A stretch of DNA of 37,133 nucleotides, taken from an uncultured Bacteroidales bacterium. Lineage in GTDB: Bacteria; Bacteroidota; Bacteroidia; Bacteroidales; UBA932. Shown here piece after piece: positions 1 to 8,359 of the stretch (position 1 is its first letter; the number at the start of each line of letters is the position of its first letter). The stretch is taken from assembly GCA_944325965.1 (NCBI GenBank), contig CALVCB010000017.1, positions 1 to 37,133 of the forward strand, read 5' to 3'. Under the pieces are notes generated by a model, which had not been told where the DNA came from, did no database searches, and was given only the letters and a program-made list of their open reading frames with translations. The position numbers and the translations under genes were made by a program.

Positions 1-69
1 TCCAGTCTTGTCAATGATCTTCTGATCTCCCCCGGAAAACCACTCCCCGAATCGCTCTCTCAACCTCAT
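1..69 (-). CDS. 5' end of an unknown gene running off the left edge
   Basis: An ATG at 67-69 on the minus strand opens a frame with no stop to the window edge, giving 23 residues that begin MRLRERFGEWFSGG. A consensus Bacteroides-type promoter (86-116) lies directly upstream and would give a leader of only about 10 bases. This supports a real gene start rather than a chance frame. It lies beyond the predicted terminator of the large PUL operon, so it is probably a separate transcription unit. The fragment has no signal peptide and too few residues to assign a family. A short CCCG-AA-CGGG dyad at 72-81 sits between promoter and start codon and might be an operator. Confidence 0.4.
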   Translation of the reverse strand, partial: MRLRERFGEWFSGGDQKIIDKTG

Positions 70-85
70 TTCCCGAACGGGATTG

Positions 86-116
86 CAAAGGTACTACTTT
101 TTTCCTTACCTCCAAA
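86..116 (-). promoter_or_regulatory. Bacteroides-type promoter for the left-edge gene
   Basis: On the minus strand there is a -33 TTTG (113-116) and a -7 TACCTTTG (86-93) separated by 19 bases. This matches the Bacteroidetes housekeeping consensus TTTG-N19-21-TAnnTTTG exactly. It points left, out of the PUL, so it drives the gene starting at 69 and not any PUL gene. Confidence 0.65.
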
Positions 117-182
117 TTTTTTCCGATTTTTTTTCACCTCTTTTGGAAGGACAAATGTATCAAACCAGGGATAAACATCTGG

Positions 183-228
183 ATATAAAACGATTCCAGC
201 TACAAAATTTTTTTTGACACTGGAACCG
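183..228 (-). terminator. Probable terminator of the 31-kb minus-strand operon
   Basis: On the minus strand CGGTTCCAG (220-228) pairs with CTGGAATCG (191-199) as a 9-bp stem with one G-U pair, followed by TTTTATAT (183-190). On the plus strand the same position would be an A-C mismatch, so the structure favours the minus-strand transcript. The loop is long (20 bases), which lowers confidence. A second small hairpin, AGAAGT-N7-ACTTCT at 236-254, lies just upstream, between the stop codon at 275 and this stem. Confidence 0.55.
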
Positions 229-274
229 TTTTTTTAGAAGTATAAAAAACTTCTCTAATGACTACCGACACCGA

Positions 275-529
275 TTATTCCGACAAAATCATCCTTGCTA
301 TTCCTTCCATGAGGGAAGCCCCACTTGTTTGGGCACCCATCGATGCGACAGAATCAGTAAATGCGGCACCCCAATAATAATTGGCATACATCTGCGGATA
401 CAGCCTTCTGTCAAGGTTTTCCGACAAGGCCTCTCCGTTAGAGAGCAAAAGTTCACGCAGCTGGTCCTTTTCATGGGCCATTATATCCTTATCAAGTATG
501 TAATTGACAACGTACGGAATCAGGACCAT
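275..529 (-). CDS. Small unknown protein (84 aa) overlapping the DUF1735 gene end
   Basis: I do not recognise this protein. It is an 84-residue frame with an ATG start at 527-529 that overlaps the stop of the upstream DUF1735 lipoprotein gene by 10 bases in another frame, an arrangement typical of translational coupling. The protein has a short hydrophobic start (MVLIPYVVNYIL), a charged middle (KDQLRELLLSNGEALSENLDRR), an aromatic patch (YPQMYANYYWGAAF), and no clear signal peptide or lipobox. It is the last frame before the predicted operon terminator. It could be a genuine small protein, or a decayed C-terminal fragment of something longer. Confidence 0.4.
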   Translation of the reverse strand: MVLIPYVVNYILDKDIMAHEKDQLRELLLSNGEALSENLDRRLYPQMYANYYWGAAFTDSVASMGAQTSGASLMEGIARMILSE

Positions 530-1473
530 TCTTCCACTTTGAGCTCTTCTTCCGCATAGCGGCGGAGGACAAGTTTCTCGTCAACCTTGAAATACTTGCC
601 GTCAGAAGTCTGGTATGTGTATGCCAGATTGAACTGGGGAGCGATACGGTCACTGGACCAGAATGTATAATCTCCCTCCTTTAAATATGTACATTCACTG
701 CTGACAAGGGTAGCTCCATCGCACGTAACTGCAACAGTATAACTGTCTGATGAAGCATCGCTGTCATCCAGTGCAAGGCGCAATGTCCCGAGAGAAGTGT
801 CATTGTTGCCGAGGCCAGGACAGAGAACTACATCAGGAAGCTCGGTTGTGAGTGCGACAGTAACATTCTTGTTCAGGTCCTTATCTTCATATACGACAGG
901 ATCCCCTATGGCATTGCCGCCGGCATCCACTTCTGTAACTGAACCAAGCCTGTAATATGTACCGGAATATGAGCTGATATACTTCACAACCACTATAGAT
1001 GTCTCTGCTCCTTCGCGTATGGCTCCATTAGGCTGGCTTTCGTCACCCGGGATGGACGTGCCGGTAACCCTGAACGGAAGGGCATAATGGGCAGTCAGTG
1101 ACAGAGCGTCAGCGTAAAAGGCATCGGTAAAGGAAATGCCGACATCTGCTATGGCAAGATTGGCCCTGCGGACACGGAATGTGTTCGGATCGTCCAGGGT
1201 ATAGTAGTCAGACGGCATAAGCACCTTTCCTGTACCCTCGAGGAGTGTCTCGTCAAGTTCAAAGGTGGCCCAGTCGTTCATGTCAATTTCCCGTTTTCCG
1301 CCAATGGAGACCCCGACATAAATCTTGTTGGTGCCTGAAACAACGGTCCTCAAAGGCTGGTCCAGAGAGAAACCCATGTTCGGATACTCGTAGTCATAAA
1401 CATAATCCTCATAGCAGGAGGATACCGACATGGCAATTAATGGCAATGAAATGAATTTAAGAATATGTTTCAT
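520..1473 (-). CDS. DUF1735-type surface lipoprotein B (putative glycan-binding protein)
   Basis: This 317-residue protein has the DUF1735 (BT_3987-like N-terminal) pattern seen in proteins encoded after SusD in Bacteroidetes PULs. Such proteins are usually taken to be outer-membrane glycan-binding lipoproteins. A lipoprotein signal ends VSSC with Cys20, followed by acidic residues (YEDYVYDYEY), consistent with surface export. The N-terminal half carries the beta-sandwich pattern (PNMGFSLDQPLRTVV; TLDDPNTFRVRRANL; YALPFRVT). The C-terminal half, from about residue 170 (SYSGTYYRLGS), resembles DUF4361. I chose the ATG at 1471-1473. An in-frame extension to 1491 starts at TTG and only adds six residues before the signal. 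It is the positional counterpart of the protein at 20655-21593. Confidence 0.8.
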   Translation of the reverse strand: MKHILKFISLPLIAMSVSSCYEDYVYDYEYPNMGFSLDQPLRTVVSGTNKIYVGVSIGGKREIDMNDWATFELDETLLEGTGKVLMPSDYYTLDDPNTFRVRRANLAIADVGISFTDAFYADALSLTAHYALPFRVTGTSIPGDESQPNGAIREGAETSIVVVKYISSYSGTYYRLGSVTEVDAGGNAIGDPVVYEDKDLNKNVTVALTTELPDVVLCPGLGNNDTSLGTLRLALDDSDASSDSYTVAVTCDGATLVSSECTYLKEGDYTFWSSDRIAPQFNLAYTYQTSDGKYFKVDEKLVLRRYAEEELKVEEWS

Positions 1474-1508
1474 TTTTTTATGTTTTATCAATTTGTTAGG
1501 CAGCGGGG

Positions 1509-1542
1509 AAATATTCCGGGGATTCTCCCCCCCGGAATATTT
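1509..1542 (-). promoter_or_regulatory. Perfect 13-bp hairpin between SusD-4 and DUF1735-B
   Basis: AAATATTCCGGGG (1509-1521) and CCCCGGAATATTT (1530-1542) are perfect inverted repeats around an 8-base loop. The structure starts two bases after the SusD stop (1545-1547) and lies inside the 71-base gap to the next gene. There is no T-tract after it on the minus strand, so it is more likely an mRNA stabiliser or expression step-down element at the end of susCD than a full terminator. Confidence 0.7.
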
Positions 1543-1544
1543 GT

Positions 1545-3326
1545 TTAATACCCCATATTATTAATCATGCCTGACGGATTCTTCATTACTTCTGCGTAAG
1601 GTATCGGCAGATAATAATAATGGATATCATCAAAACCACGCTTCTCGACCTCTTGAGTAGTATCGTATGACAATGTGCCGTCAGTTCCCCTTTCCACAAC
1701 TACTTTACGGATCACAGTGTCAAGAGGGAGCAGCCAGCGCCTCATGTCCCAGAAACGGAAATTCTCAAAAGCGAACTCAATGCGCCTTTCGTTCTGTATC
1801 ATCTCACGGAAAGCATCCTTGTCTCCTTTTATTTCTTCGATATAAAGGTCATTGGTGATGCCGCCTGATTTCTTGCGGATGTCCTTCATGACATCATAAG
1901 CGGATTTTGTGATACCTTCACCACGTCCATCCGGCCCCCAGGCCTCGTTGGCGGCCTCGGCAAAGGCCAGGAATATCTCAGCTTTTCTCATAGTCGGATA
2001 GAAATGTATGGAAGTCGAAGTCTGTATCGGATTTAGCATATCCACTTTCTTTGACATGAATTTGGCAAGATAATATCCTGTGCGGGACGCCCGACTTCCA
2101 CCGGACATGAACGATTCAGAGTCTTTTCCTCCATATACCACATCAATATATGAGTCATTCTCTCCGAACTGGGATCCCTGATGATATACTGTGAGCTCAA
2201 ATCTATTGTCCCTTCCGGCATACGGATTATTCTCATCATACCCCGAAGCATCATGATCAATAGGATAGCCGTTAGCCTTCATAGGATAGGCATCCACCAG
2301 GTTCTGGGACGGCGCAGTATTGCAGGAGCCGAAATAATACGGAGGGAAATGACGCGACTCCATGTTGTTCGCCTGGAAATAATATCTGAACACGAAATGG
2401 GACGGAGTAACAGGATTCGTCTCATTGACATCCACAATATCATTCCATTTCATGGCCACATAGTCCCCGAATCCCGAGAGATTCATTACCTTCCATGCCT
2501 GCTGTGCAGCACGTTCCCATTTTGCTTTATACTCATCCTCATTGACAACAGTGAATTTGCCCATGCCATCAATCTTTACAATATTGTCCGGCTGATAGGC
2601 TGGACTTGCGGCATACAACAGTACACGAGCCTTGAGGAATTCAGCCATGACGCTTGTCGCACGGCCGATATAGGCCTCTTCCGGAGCCGATGCCGGGAGG
2701 ACAGCTGCAGCCATATCACAATCACTGCAAATCTGCTCCACACAGGCCTCGTATGTATCACGCTTAATCCAGCTGAAATCGGAAGCCTTCTCGGGAGTGA
2801 TGAACTCTCTCACTATCGGATATCCGAGGGCCTGGCCGTCCGCAGTCTTACCGCCATAATGGAGAAGAAGATAATATCCCCACCATGCCCGAAGATAGTG
2901 CGCCTCTGCTTCAAGCTGCCTTTTTATTTCCGCATCTTCATCAGTGCTTGTAGAATATTTAGTGTTTTCTGTAAGCCCTTTCAAAAGGAACTCATGGATA
3001 TTCTGGAACTGATTGTAGGCCTGGGACCATACGCCCAAAGGGCAATTGGATGCCGTAACGCTCCCCAGCCCAAGCCTGTAAATACCAGAATTGAACGAAT
3101 TGGTGACAGCATTGTCAGTAGCCGCATCAAGGAAATTGCCATCCCAGGAATCAGGACGGTTGGGCATAGCATTATACACTCCCATCAGGACCCCCTGCGC
3201 CATATCAGGGACGATCCACATCCTGTCATCCGCCACCTCAGCAGTCTTTTTGGGCTCGAACATACTGTCACAGGACCACAAAAGGACGCCGGATGCAATA
3301 ATCAGAAATATTCTTTTAATATTCAT
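1545..3326 (-). CDS. SusD/RagB-family lipoprotein (SusD-4)
   Basis: This 593-residue SusD-like outer-membrane lipoprotein would cap the SusC-type transporter encoded 15 bases upstream and bind glycan at the cell surface. The signal peptide ends LLWSC with Cys19. The N-terminal SusD-like domain has the TPR-helical pattern (IHEFLLKGL; EAEAHYLRAWWGYYLLLHYGG). The C-terminal RagB/SusD domain shows the typical IRKKSG, NERRIEFAFENFRFWDMRRW and YYYLPIPYAEV blocks. Full length for the family, with no visible damage. It resembles SusD-2 (21629-23401) in length and end motifs, as expected for the second pair of a duplicated module. The ligand is not predictable. Confidence 0.93.
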   Translation of the reverse strand: MNIKRIFLIIASGVLLWSCDSMFEPKKTAEVADDRMWIVPDMAQGVLMGVYNAMPNRPDSWDGNFLDAATDNAVTNSFNSGIYRLGLGSVTASNCPLGVWSQAYNQFQNIHEFLLKGLTENTKYSTSTDEDAEIKRQLEAEAHYLRAWWGYYLLLHYGGKTADGQALGYPIVREFITPEKASDFSWIKRDTYEACVEQICSDCDMAAAVLPASAPEEAYIGRATSVMAEFLKARVLLYAASPAYQPDNIVKIDGMGKFTVVNEDEYKAKWERAAQQAWKVMNLSGFGDYVAMKWNDIVDVNETNPVTPSHFVFRYYFQANNMESRHFPPYYFGSCNTAPSQNLVDAYPMKANGYPIDHDASGYDENNPYAGRDNRFELTVYHQGSQFGENDSYIDVVYGGKDSESFMSGGSRASRTGYYLAKFMSKKVDMLNPIQTSTSIHFYPTMRKAEIFLAFAEAANEAWGPDGRGEGITKSAYDVMKDIRKKSGGITNDLYIEEIKGDKDAFREMIQNERRIEFAFENFRFWDMRRWLLPLDTVIRKVVVERGTDGTLSYDTTQEVEKRGFDDIHYYYLPIPYAEVMKNPSGMINNMGY

Positions 3327-3341
3327 ACTGTTTTCACTTTT

Positions 3342-6300
3342 TTAGAATGTAAATGAAAGACCTCCGGTGAAAGTGCGGTATACAGGATAATTGGTTATGC
3401 CCGCATCAAGCCTTTCAGGGTCAAGGTCCTTGATCTTCGATATGACGCACAGGTTTGTGCCGCGCAGGAAGACCTTTATCTGCTTCATGACACCTTTTGC
3501 CTTGTAGTTGTTAAACGTATAGCTAAGTTCGACATTCTTCAGGCGGAAAAAGCTTGCATCCTCTATCCAGAAGTCGGAATTCCTGTAGCTGTTCGACCCG
3601 GTAGTAGTAGTAAGGCGAGGGAGTGTACCGTCCGGATTGTTAACCGGATGCCAGCGGTCAAGGGCTTTCACCGAATATGAATCAGCGCCATTGTTCCAGT
3701 AATAAGCATTCGAGAGCAGTGCTGATGCTCCTGTCTCTGCTGTACCAAGCACATAAAGTCCGAAACCTTTATACTGCAGGTCCACATCGATACCCCATGT
3801 GGTCACAGGGAAGCTCTGACCTATCATGGTCTCGTCCCTGTCATCGATGACACTGTCATTGTTCAGGTCCTTATACGCTATGTCTCCTGTTGTATAGTAC
3901 CCGAAAGCCTGGCGCGGATGTCCCTCCAAGTCGACATCCCGGCCGAACAGGCCTTCTGATATCTGGCCAAAAATGGCACTGGTAGGGCGCCCCACAGTCT
4001 TGCGGTATTCCTCTATATTGGTCAGTTCGCTGGCTTTTACCACCTTGTTCTTGGTATAGGTAAAGTTCACACCTACAGTATACTTGAAATCCCCGCCATG
4101 CAAAATATCACTCCAGCTCAGATATGCGTCCACACCCTGATTGAGGACATCCCCGACATTGGTGGACGGCAGATAGTCACCGACAACTTCACTGTATTCC
4201 ACTCCATTTTTACCGATGGTTCCGCGCCTCATCTCCCTGAACCAGTTTGCCTCTCCGCGCAGGCGTTTATCAAGAAAGACGCCCTCGACTCCTACATTCC
4301 ATTCAGAAGAAGTCACCCAACCAAGGTTCGGATTACCTATACGGCCAAGGTTCATTATATATTCACCAACATTGTTGGTATTACCTGTCGCATACGACCC
4401 CCCGGTATTCCATGCGGTATTGTAGAGCAGATAGTTAGAAGCTGCGAAGAAGCCGAGCAGGCCGTAACTTGCCTTGAGCTTCAGGAAATCGACACCACCG
4501 GCAGACTTCATGAACGGCTCATTGGAAATCACCCAGCCTGCACTGACTACAGGGGTAAACATGAAACGGTTGGACTTTGCCAGCTGGTTGCTTCCCATGA
4601 CTCCGAGTACCACTTCAGCAAAATATTTAGAATCATAGCTGTAATTGAGTCTCGGGGTAAAGTTGGTAGTAACGACATTCTGGTTAGCCCCGAGCTTCTC
4701 ATCCTTGTAGTAACGGAAAGCTGCCACAATTGAAGCGGTATGTTTGCCGAAAGTCCTTTCATAACCGGCATTTGCCCTCCATCCGATCTGACGCGTGGTC
4801 TGTTCAGAAGATATATTGATATCGTCATTCTCATTGACCTTCTTCATCTGGGCGACACGTAGAGCATCTTCCCCGTTCTCATCGAGATAACTGTCAACAG
4901 CATAAGTGGCGAATGTCTTCGAAAGCTGCTGTCTCAAATAGTTGTAATTGTCAAAGGTGATATATGCATCGGCAAACAGGCCTTTGACGTATTTATCAAG
5001 ATCCAGCTTTATCCCGAAATTGGTCTGACTGTTAACATAGCGTTCAGATGTATTTCCGCCATAGCCCATATCTACAAGCATATTGCTTTTCTGGCGTACG
5101 CTCGCCCCGTAATACGGGCTGCCGTCCTCATTCGGTTCCATGCCTATATCTTCAGCATTTATTGTAAGCGGATATTCATTCGGACGGTTTGAAGATGCCG
5201 TACTGTATACCGCAGCCCCATCAAGTCCACCCCAGTTCTTAATTTCCAGTCTGGCGGCGACATCAGCAGTAACTGTAAGGAAATCGGTAATGCCAATATC
5301 AAGATTACCTCTAAGGTTAATCCTGTTAAGGTCCGACCTCTTGCCGACCTTCTCAAGTCCTGAGCCTCCGGTATAGCCGGCAGTAAGGGCGTAACGGACA
5401 CGGTCCGTACCTCCATTGAACTCGACTATAGCCTTGCGGTATGTACTCATATTGCGTGTAAAACGTCCGTACCAGTCAACATCAGGATAGAGAAGGTCAT
5501 TCTCCCCGGTAGAATTTTTATATCCTTCAAGCTGATAATCAAGATAATAGTTAGGAAGGCCGTCATTCTGGCGGGCTTCATTGTAGAGTGTGGCATAGTC
5601 ATACGAGCCGAGCCACTTAGGCACGCGGGTAGAAGGGCTGACACCATACTCGGCTGTAGCACGGATAATCTTTTTGTTCGCCTGTCCGCGCTTGGTAGTG
5701 ATAAGAAGGACACCGTTGGTGGCACGTGGACCGTAAAGCACCTTGGCCGGGGCATCTTTCAGCACCTGGATAGTCTCAATCTCTTCGGCAGTGATGTCAT
5801 CCATCGGACGTTCTATCCCGTCTATAACCACAATTGCCTGAGTGCCTCCGGCATGGAGGCCCCTGATATAGATTTCCGCCCCATTATATCCCAGGCCGCC
5901 ATTGGTAGAGCGGACAATCAATCCGGCAGCCTGGCCCTGAAGACCGTTGGAAATATTCAGGTCCGGATATTTCTTGAGTTTTTCAACATCGACTGTCCCG
6001 ATAGCGGCAGTAAGGTCATGCTGTGAAGTATATGCTCCGTCCATCCTGTCAAGCATATCCCTCTCCCCGGCAAGGAAAGCCTCAGATTCAAGTACAATCT
6101 TAGTCGGAGCCTTAAGTACCCGAAGATCAAGGACATAATCCTTGTAACCCTCCGCATCGATGAGGATTACGGAATTGTCTTTGGTTCTGAGGGTAAACCG
6201 GCCACTGGCATCTGTATACAGTGTGATAGCTCCTTCTCCGGTTATTACAGCTGCTTTGCTGACAGGGTTCCCAGCCTCGTCAGTGACCTGTGAAACGACG

Positions 6301-6413
6301 GTCACGACTTTAGGTTTCTCTGCCTTTTTCTGTGCGGAGGCATCAAATGTCCCGCAGCAGAATATCATTATCGTAAGTGCCGTTACAAGCGGCATCAGTA
6401 TTCTGTTCTTCAT
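3342..6413 (-). CDS. SusC/RagA-family TonB-dependent transporter, atypical TonB-box type (SusC-4)
   Basis: This 1023-residue outer-membrane transporter imports oligosaccharides with SusD-4. It has a signal peptide ending ASA-Q (about residue 28) and a carboxypeptidase-regulatory-like beta domain (about 36-105). The plug contains NGLQGQAAGL, IYIRGLHAGGTQAIVVIDGIERP and LKDAPAKVLYGPRATNGVLLITTKRG. A 22-stranded barrel ends LSFTF. The usual VVVGYG TonB-box segment is absent: residues 117-140 instead read LDRMDGAYTSQHDLTAAIG. A DLNNDSVIDDRDE calcium-loop-like segment lies in the barrel. I chose the ATG at 6411-6413. A longer frame to 6437 starts at TTG, overlaps SusD-3 and puts eight residues before a good signal peptide. 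It pairs by family with SusC-2 (shared ISKIKDLDPE and GGLSF ends). Confidence 0.93.
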   Translation of the reverse strand: MKNRILMPLVTALTIMIFCCGTFDASAQKKAEKPKVVTVVSQVTDEAGNPVSKAAVITGEGAITLYTDASGRFTLRTKDNSVILIDAEGYKDYVLDLRVLKAPTKIVLESEAFLAGERDMLDRMDGAYTSQHDLTAAIGTVDVEKLKKYPDLNISNGLQGQAAGLIVRSTNGGLGYNGAEIYIRGLHAGGTQAIVVIDGIERPMDDITAEEIETIQVLKDAPAKVLYGPRATNGVLLITTKRGQANKKIIRATAEYGVSPSTRVPKWLGSYDYATLYNEARQNDGLPNYYLDYQLEGYKNSTGENDLLYPDVDWYGRFTRNMSTYRKAIVEFNGGTDRVRYALTAGYTGGSGLEKVGKRSDLNRINLRGNLDIGITDFLTVTADVAARLEIKNWGGLDGAAVYSTASSNRPNEYPLTINAEDIGMEPNEDGSPYYGASVRQKSNMLVDMGYGGNTSERYVNSQTNFGIKLDLDKYVKGLFADAYITFDNYNYLRQQLSKTFATYAVDSYLDENGEDALRVAQMKKVNENDDINISSEQTTRQIGWRANAGYERTFGKHTASIVAAFRYYKDEKLGANQNVVTTNFTPRLNYSYDSKYFAEVVLGVMGSNQLAKSNRFMFTPVVSAGWVISNEPFMKSAGGVDFLKLKASYGLLGFFAASNYLLYNTAWNTGGSYATGNTNNVGEYIMNLGRIGNPNLGWVTSSEWNVGVEGVFLDKRLRGEANWFREMRRGTIGKNGVEYSEVVGDYLPSTNVGDVLNQGVDAYLSWSDILHGGDFKYTVGVNFTYTKNKVVKASELTNIEEYRKTVGRPTSAIFGQISEGLFGRDVDLEGHPRQAFGYYTTGDIAYKDLNNDSVIDDRDETMIGQSFPVTTWGIDVDLQYKGFGLYVLGTAETGASALLSNAYYWNNGADSYSVKALDRWHPVNNPDGTLPRLTTTTGSNSYRNSDFWIEDASFFRLKNVELSYTFNNYKAKGVMKQIKVFLRGTNLCVISKIKDLDPERLDAGITNYPVYRTFTGGLSFTF

Positions 6414-6430
6414 TTTCAGGTCATTTAAGT

Positions 6431-8341
6431 TTACCAACCAGGATTCTGCTGAAGATTGCTCAAAGACCCGACTTCAGCCCCCGGGAAAGGATACCAGTAA
6501 TGTTTTGTGTCGTAATTGCGGACTTCCACTGTATTAGGCACTATAGTATAGCTAAATGTCAGATCCTTACCTTCATTATAATCTGCAGGATCTACATCTG
6601 CCCCCTGGTCGCAAGTCCATACAAAATTCTTTATAGGGGTGGAAGTAGGGAATACCTCGTCAAATATCATCCATCTCCTGATGTCCTCCCACCTGTGGTT
6701 CTCGAACATCAATTCGACAGTACGCTCCCTGCGGTAGGTTTCTCGGAATGTGGACGGAGTAGCATAATCATCCACTATCGGAGTGACCCCGACACGGGCG
6801 CGGATAATATCCAGGGCCTCTTTCGGTGACCAGGCAAAACCTTCCGGCTTACCGGTCGCGTCTTTAGTAGCCTCAAAAAGTGCCTCGGCATAATCAAGGT
6901 ACATTTCTGTCACCCTGATATAGAAGCTCTTTACCCTATAGATATTATACCCACGGTTTTTGTTGGATGGATACTCCCACGGCTGACATTCAGGCCATGT
7001 GTATTTTCTGGCAAGCCATCCGGTGAATTCCCTCTGGGCTGACAAGTTGTTGTCCTGGGTGATATTGATATAGCCTGCACCGCCTACCCAGGAGGATATA
7101 TAATAGTCCCGTTGGTTCTGGCCCTTCTTGCCCCATTTGGTGCCAGGAAGGAGAAGATTGTTATAGAACCTCGGGTCCCTGTTCTGCATGGAAGACCATT
7201 CCCCTTCCACATATCCGGACCTCTCGTCAGTTATCGGGTAATATTTCCCGTCAGGCCCCTTACGCTCATAGTATGCGACAATGTTTGCTGTCGGCATGCC
7301 TACGATCGCAGCATCCTGTCCGGTGAATGTATCAAGGTCGGCCCATATCCAATATCTCCTGAGGGTATTGGCCTGTTCTTCCTCATTCATGTTCCTGCGG
7401 TCCCACCAGAGATATTCCTCATGACAGAACGTGGTAGTAGGGAGGACGAAAATCCCCTTATATGCATCGATGGTGCCCGGTTCGATAGTTCCGGTAGTGA
7501 ACCTGCGTCCTGTATCATTGTCCCTTATGAATTCCAGACATTCCTGTGCAGCCTTTGCAGCTTCAAAACAAAGATCTATGTCATAGGGTTTCTCTACAGT
7601 AGATGCCAAATCATTCTGCATCAGTGGGCTGGCAGCATAAAGCAAGGCCTGGGCCTTGAAACCCATGGCTGCGGCCTTGTCCGGACGGGAATAGTTGGCG
7701 TCATCCCATTTCACCGGAAGGAGAGCAATGGCCTGGTTGATATCCTCCATCATCCAGTTATGCGACTGCCGGTAAGTCATACGGGGAATATCATCATCGC
7801 CGCCATTGAATACCCTGTCGAGCTTAGGCATCCCTCCATAACGCTTGATAAGCTGGTAATAGTACCATGCCCTATAAAAATGGGCCTGGCCGAGGATATA
7901 GTTGCGCTCCTCATCAGTAATATTCTGGACTCTGTCAATGTTTGCAAGGATGCGGTTGCATATACGCAAGGCTTTATATGACTGGCTTATTACGCTGCTT
8001 CCCTGCATACCGATTTCCCAGTTGCTGTTACGTGTAGCGGAATACCAGTTGCCGGTATTGAAGGTGTTGACCACGAAATTCTCCGTATTGATTGAGGATG
8101 CAAGTTCATCTGTAATACACATAGGATTCATATCGCGGCTCATCTGGTTTGCCCCTGTCATATTCCATCTCTCAAGCAGAGGATAGCAGCGGTCCAGATA
8201 CCCCCTTATCGATTCATAGCTTTCATATATGGTATCCTCGTCAAGGCCGAGATCAGGAGACTTGTCCAGGAATTTCTCGCAGCCGGTACTGAACGACAGA
8301 ATGCATAAAAAAGCCAAAATATTGTAATATATCTTTTTCAT
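6431..8341 (-). CDS. SusD/RagB-family lipoprotein (SusD-3)
   Basis: This 636-residue surface lipoprotein has a signal ending FSTGC with Cys21, followed by EKFLDKSPD, a very common start for mature SusD proteins. SusD family blocks include ILGQAHFYRAWYYYQLIKRYGGMP, AAMGFKAQALLYAASPL, YLDYAEALFEA and RRERTVELMFENHRWEDIRRWM, ending LQQNPGW. It partners SusC-3, encoded 18 bases upstream. It is about 48 residues longer than its module counterpart SusD-1 (588). Function is glycan capture for import; the ligand is unknown. Confidence 0.93.
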   Translation of the reverse strand: MKKIYYNILAFLCILSFSTGCEKFLDKSPDLGLDEDTIYESYESIRGYLDRCYPLLERWNMTGANQMSRDMNPMCITDELASSINTENFVVNTFNTGNWYSATRNSNWEIGMQGSSVISQSYKALRICNRILANIDRVQNITDEERNYILGQAHFYRAWYYYQLIKRYGGMPKLDRVFNGGDDDIPRMTYRQSHNWMMEDINQAIALLPVKWDDANYSRPDKAAAMGFKAQALLYAASPLMQNDLASTVEKPYDIDLCFEAAKAAQECLEFIRDNDTGRRFTTGTIEPGTIDAYKGIFVLPTTTFCHEEYLWWDRRNMNEEEQANTLRRYWIWADLDTFTGQDAAIVGMPTANIVAYYERKGPDGKYYPITDERSGYVEGEWSSMQNRDPRFYNNLLLPGTKWGKKGQNQRDYYISSWVGGAGYINITQDNNLSAQREFTGWLARKYTWPECQPWEYPSNKNRGYNIYRVKSFYIRVTEMYLDYAEALFEATKDATGKPEGFAWSPKEALDIIRARVGVTPIVDDYATPSTFRETYRRERTVELMFENHRWEDIRRWMIFDEVFPTSTPIKNFVWTCDQGADVDPADYNEGKDLTFSYTIVPNTVEVRNYDTKHYWYPFPGAEVGSLSNLQQNPGW

Positions 8342-8359
8342 AATCTTTTCCAGTTTTTA

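Noticed and set aside
229-235. Plus-strand terminator using the T7 run after 228
   Set aside because: No plus-strand gene ends nearby, and the stem has an A-C mismatch in that direction but a G-U pair on the minus strand.
1474-1491. Longer start for DUF1735-B at TTG 1491
   Set aside because: The ATG at 1473 gives a compact lipoprotein signal; the extension adds only a few Lys-rich residues.
2181-3356. Long plus-strand open frame (391 codons) opposite SusD-4
   Set aside because: It lies wholly antisense to a well-supported SusD gene, has no recognisable domain or signal, and its composition is that expected from the opposite strand. The same applies to the long plus-strand frames at 13860-15023, 19376-20293 and 24765-25925.
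6414-6437. Longer start for SusC-4 at TTG 6437
   Set aside because: It begins with TTG, overlaps the SusD-3 stop and adds eight polar residues before a normal signal peptide; the ATG at 6413 fits better.
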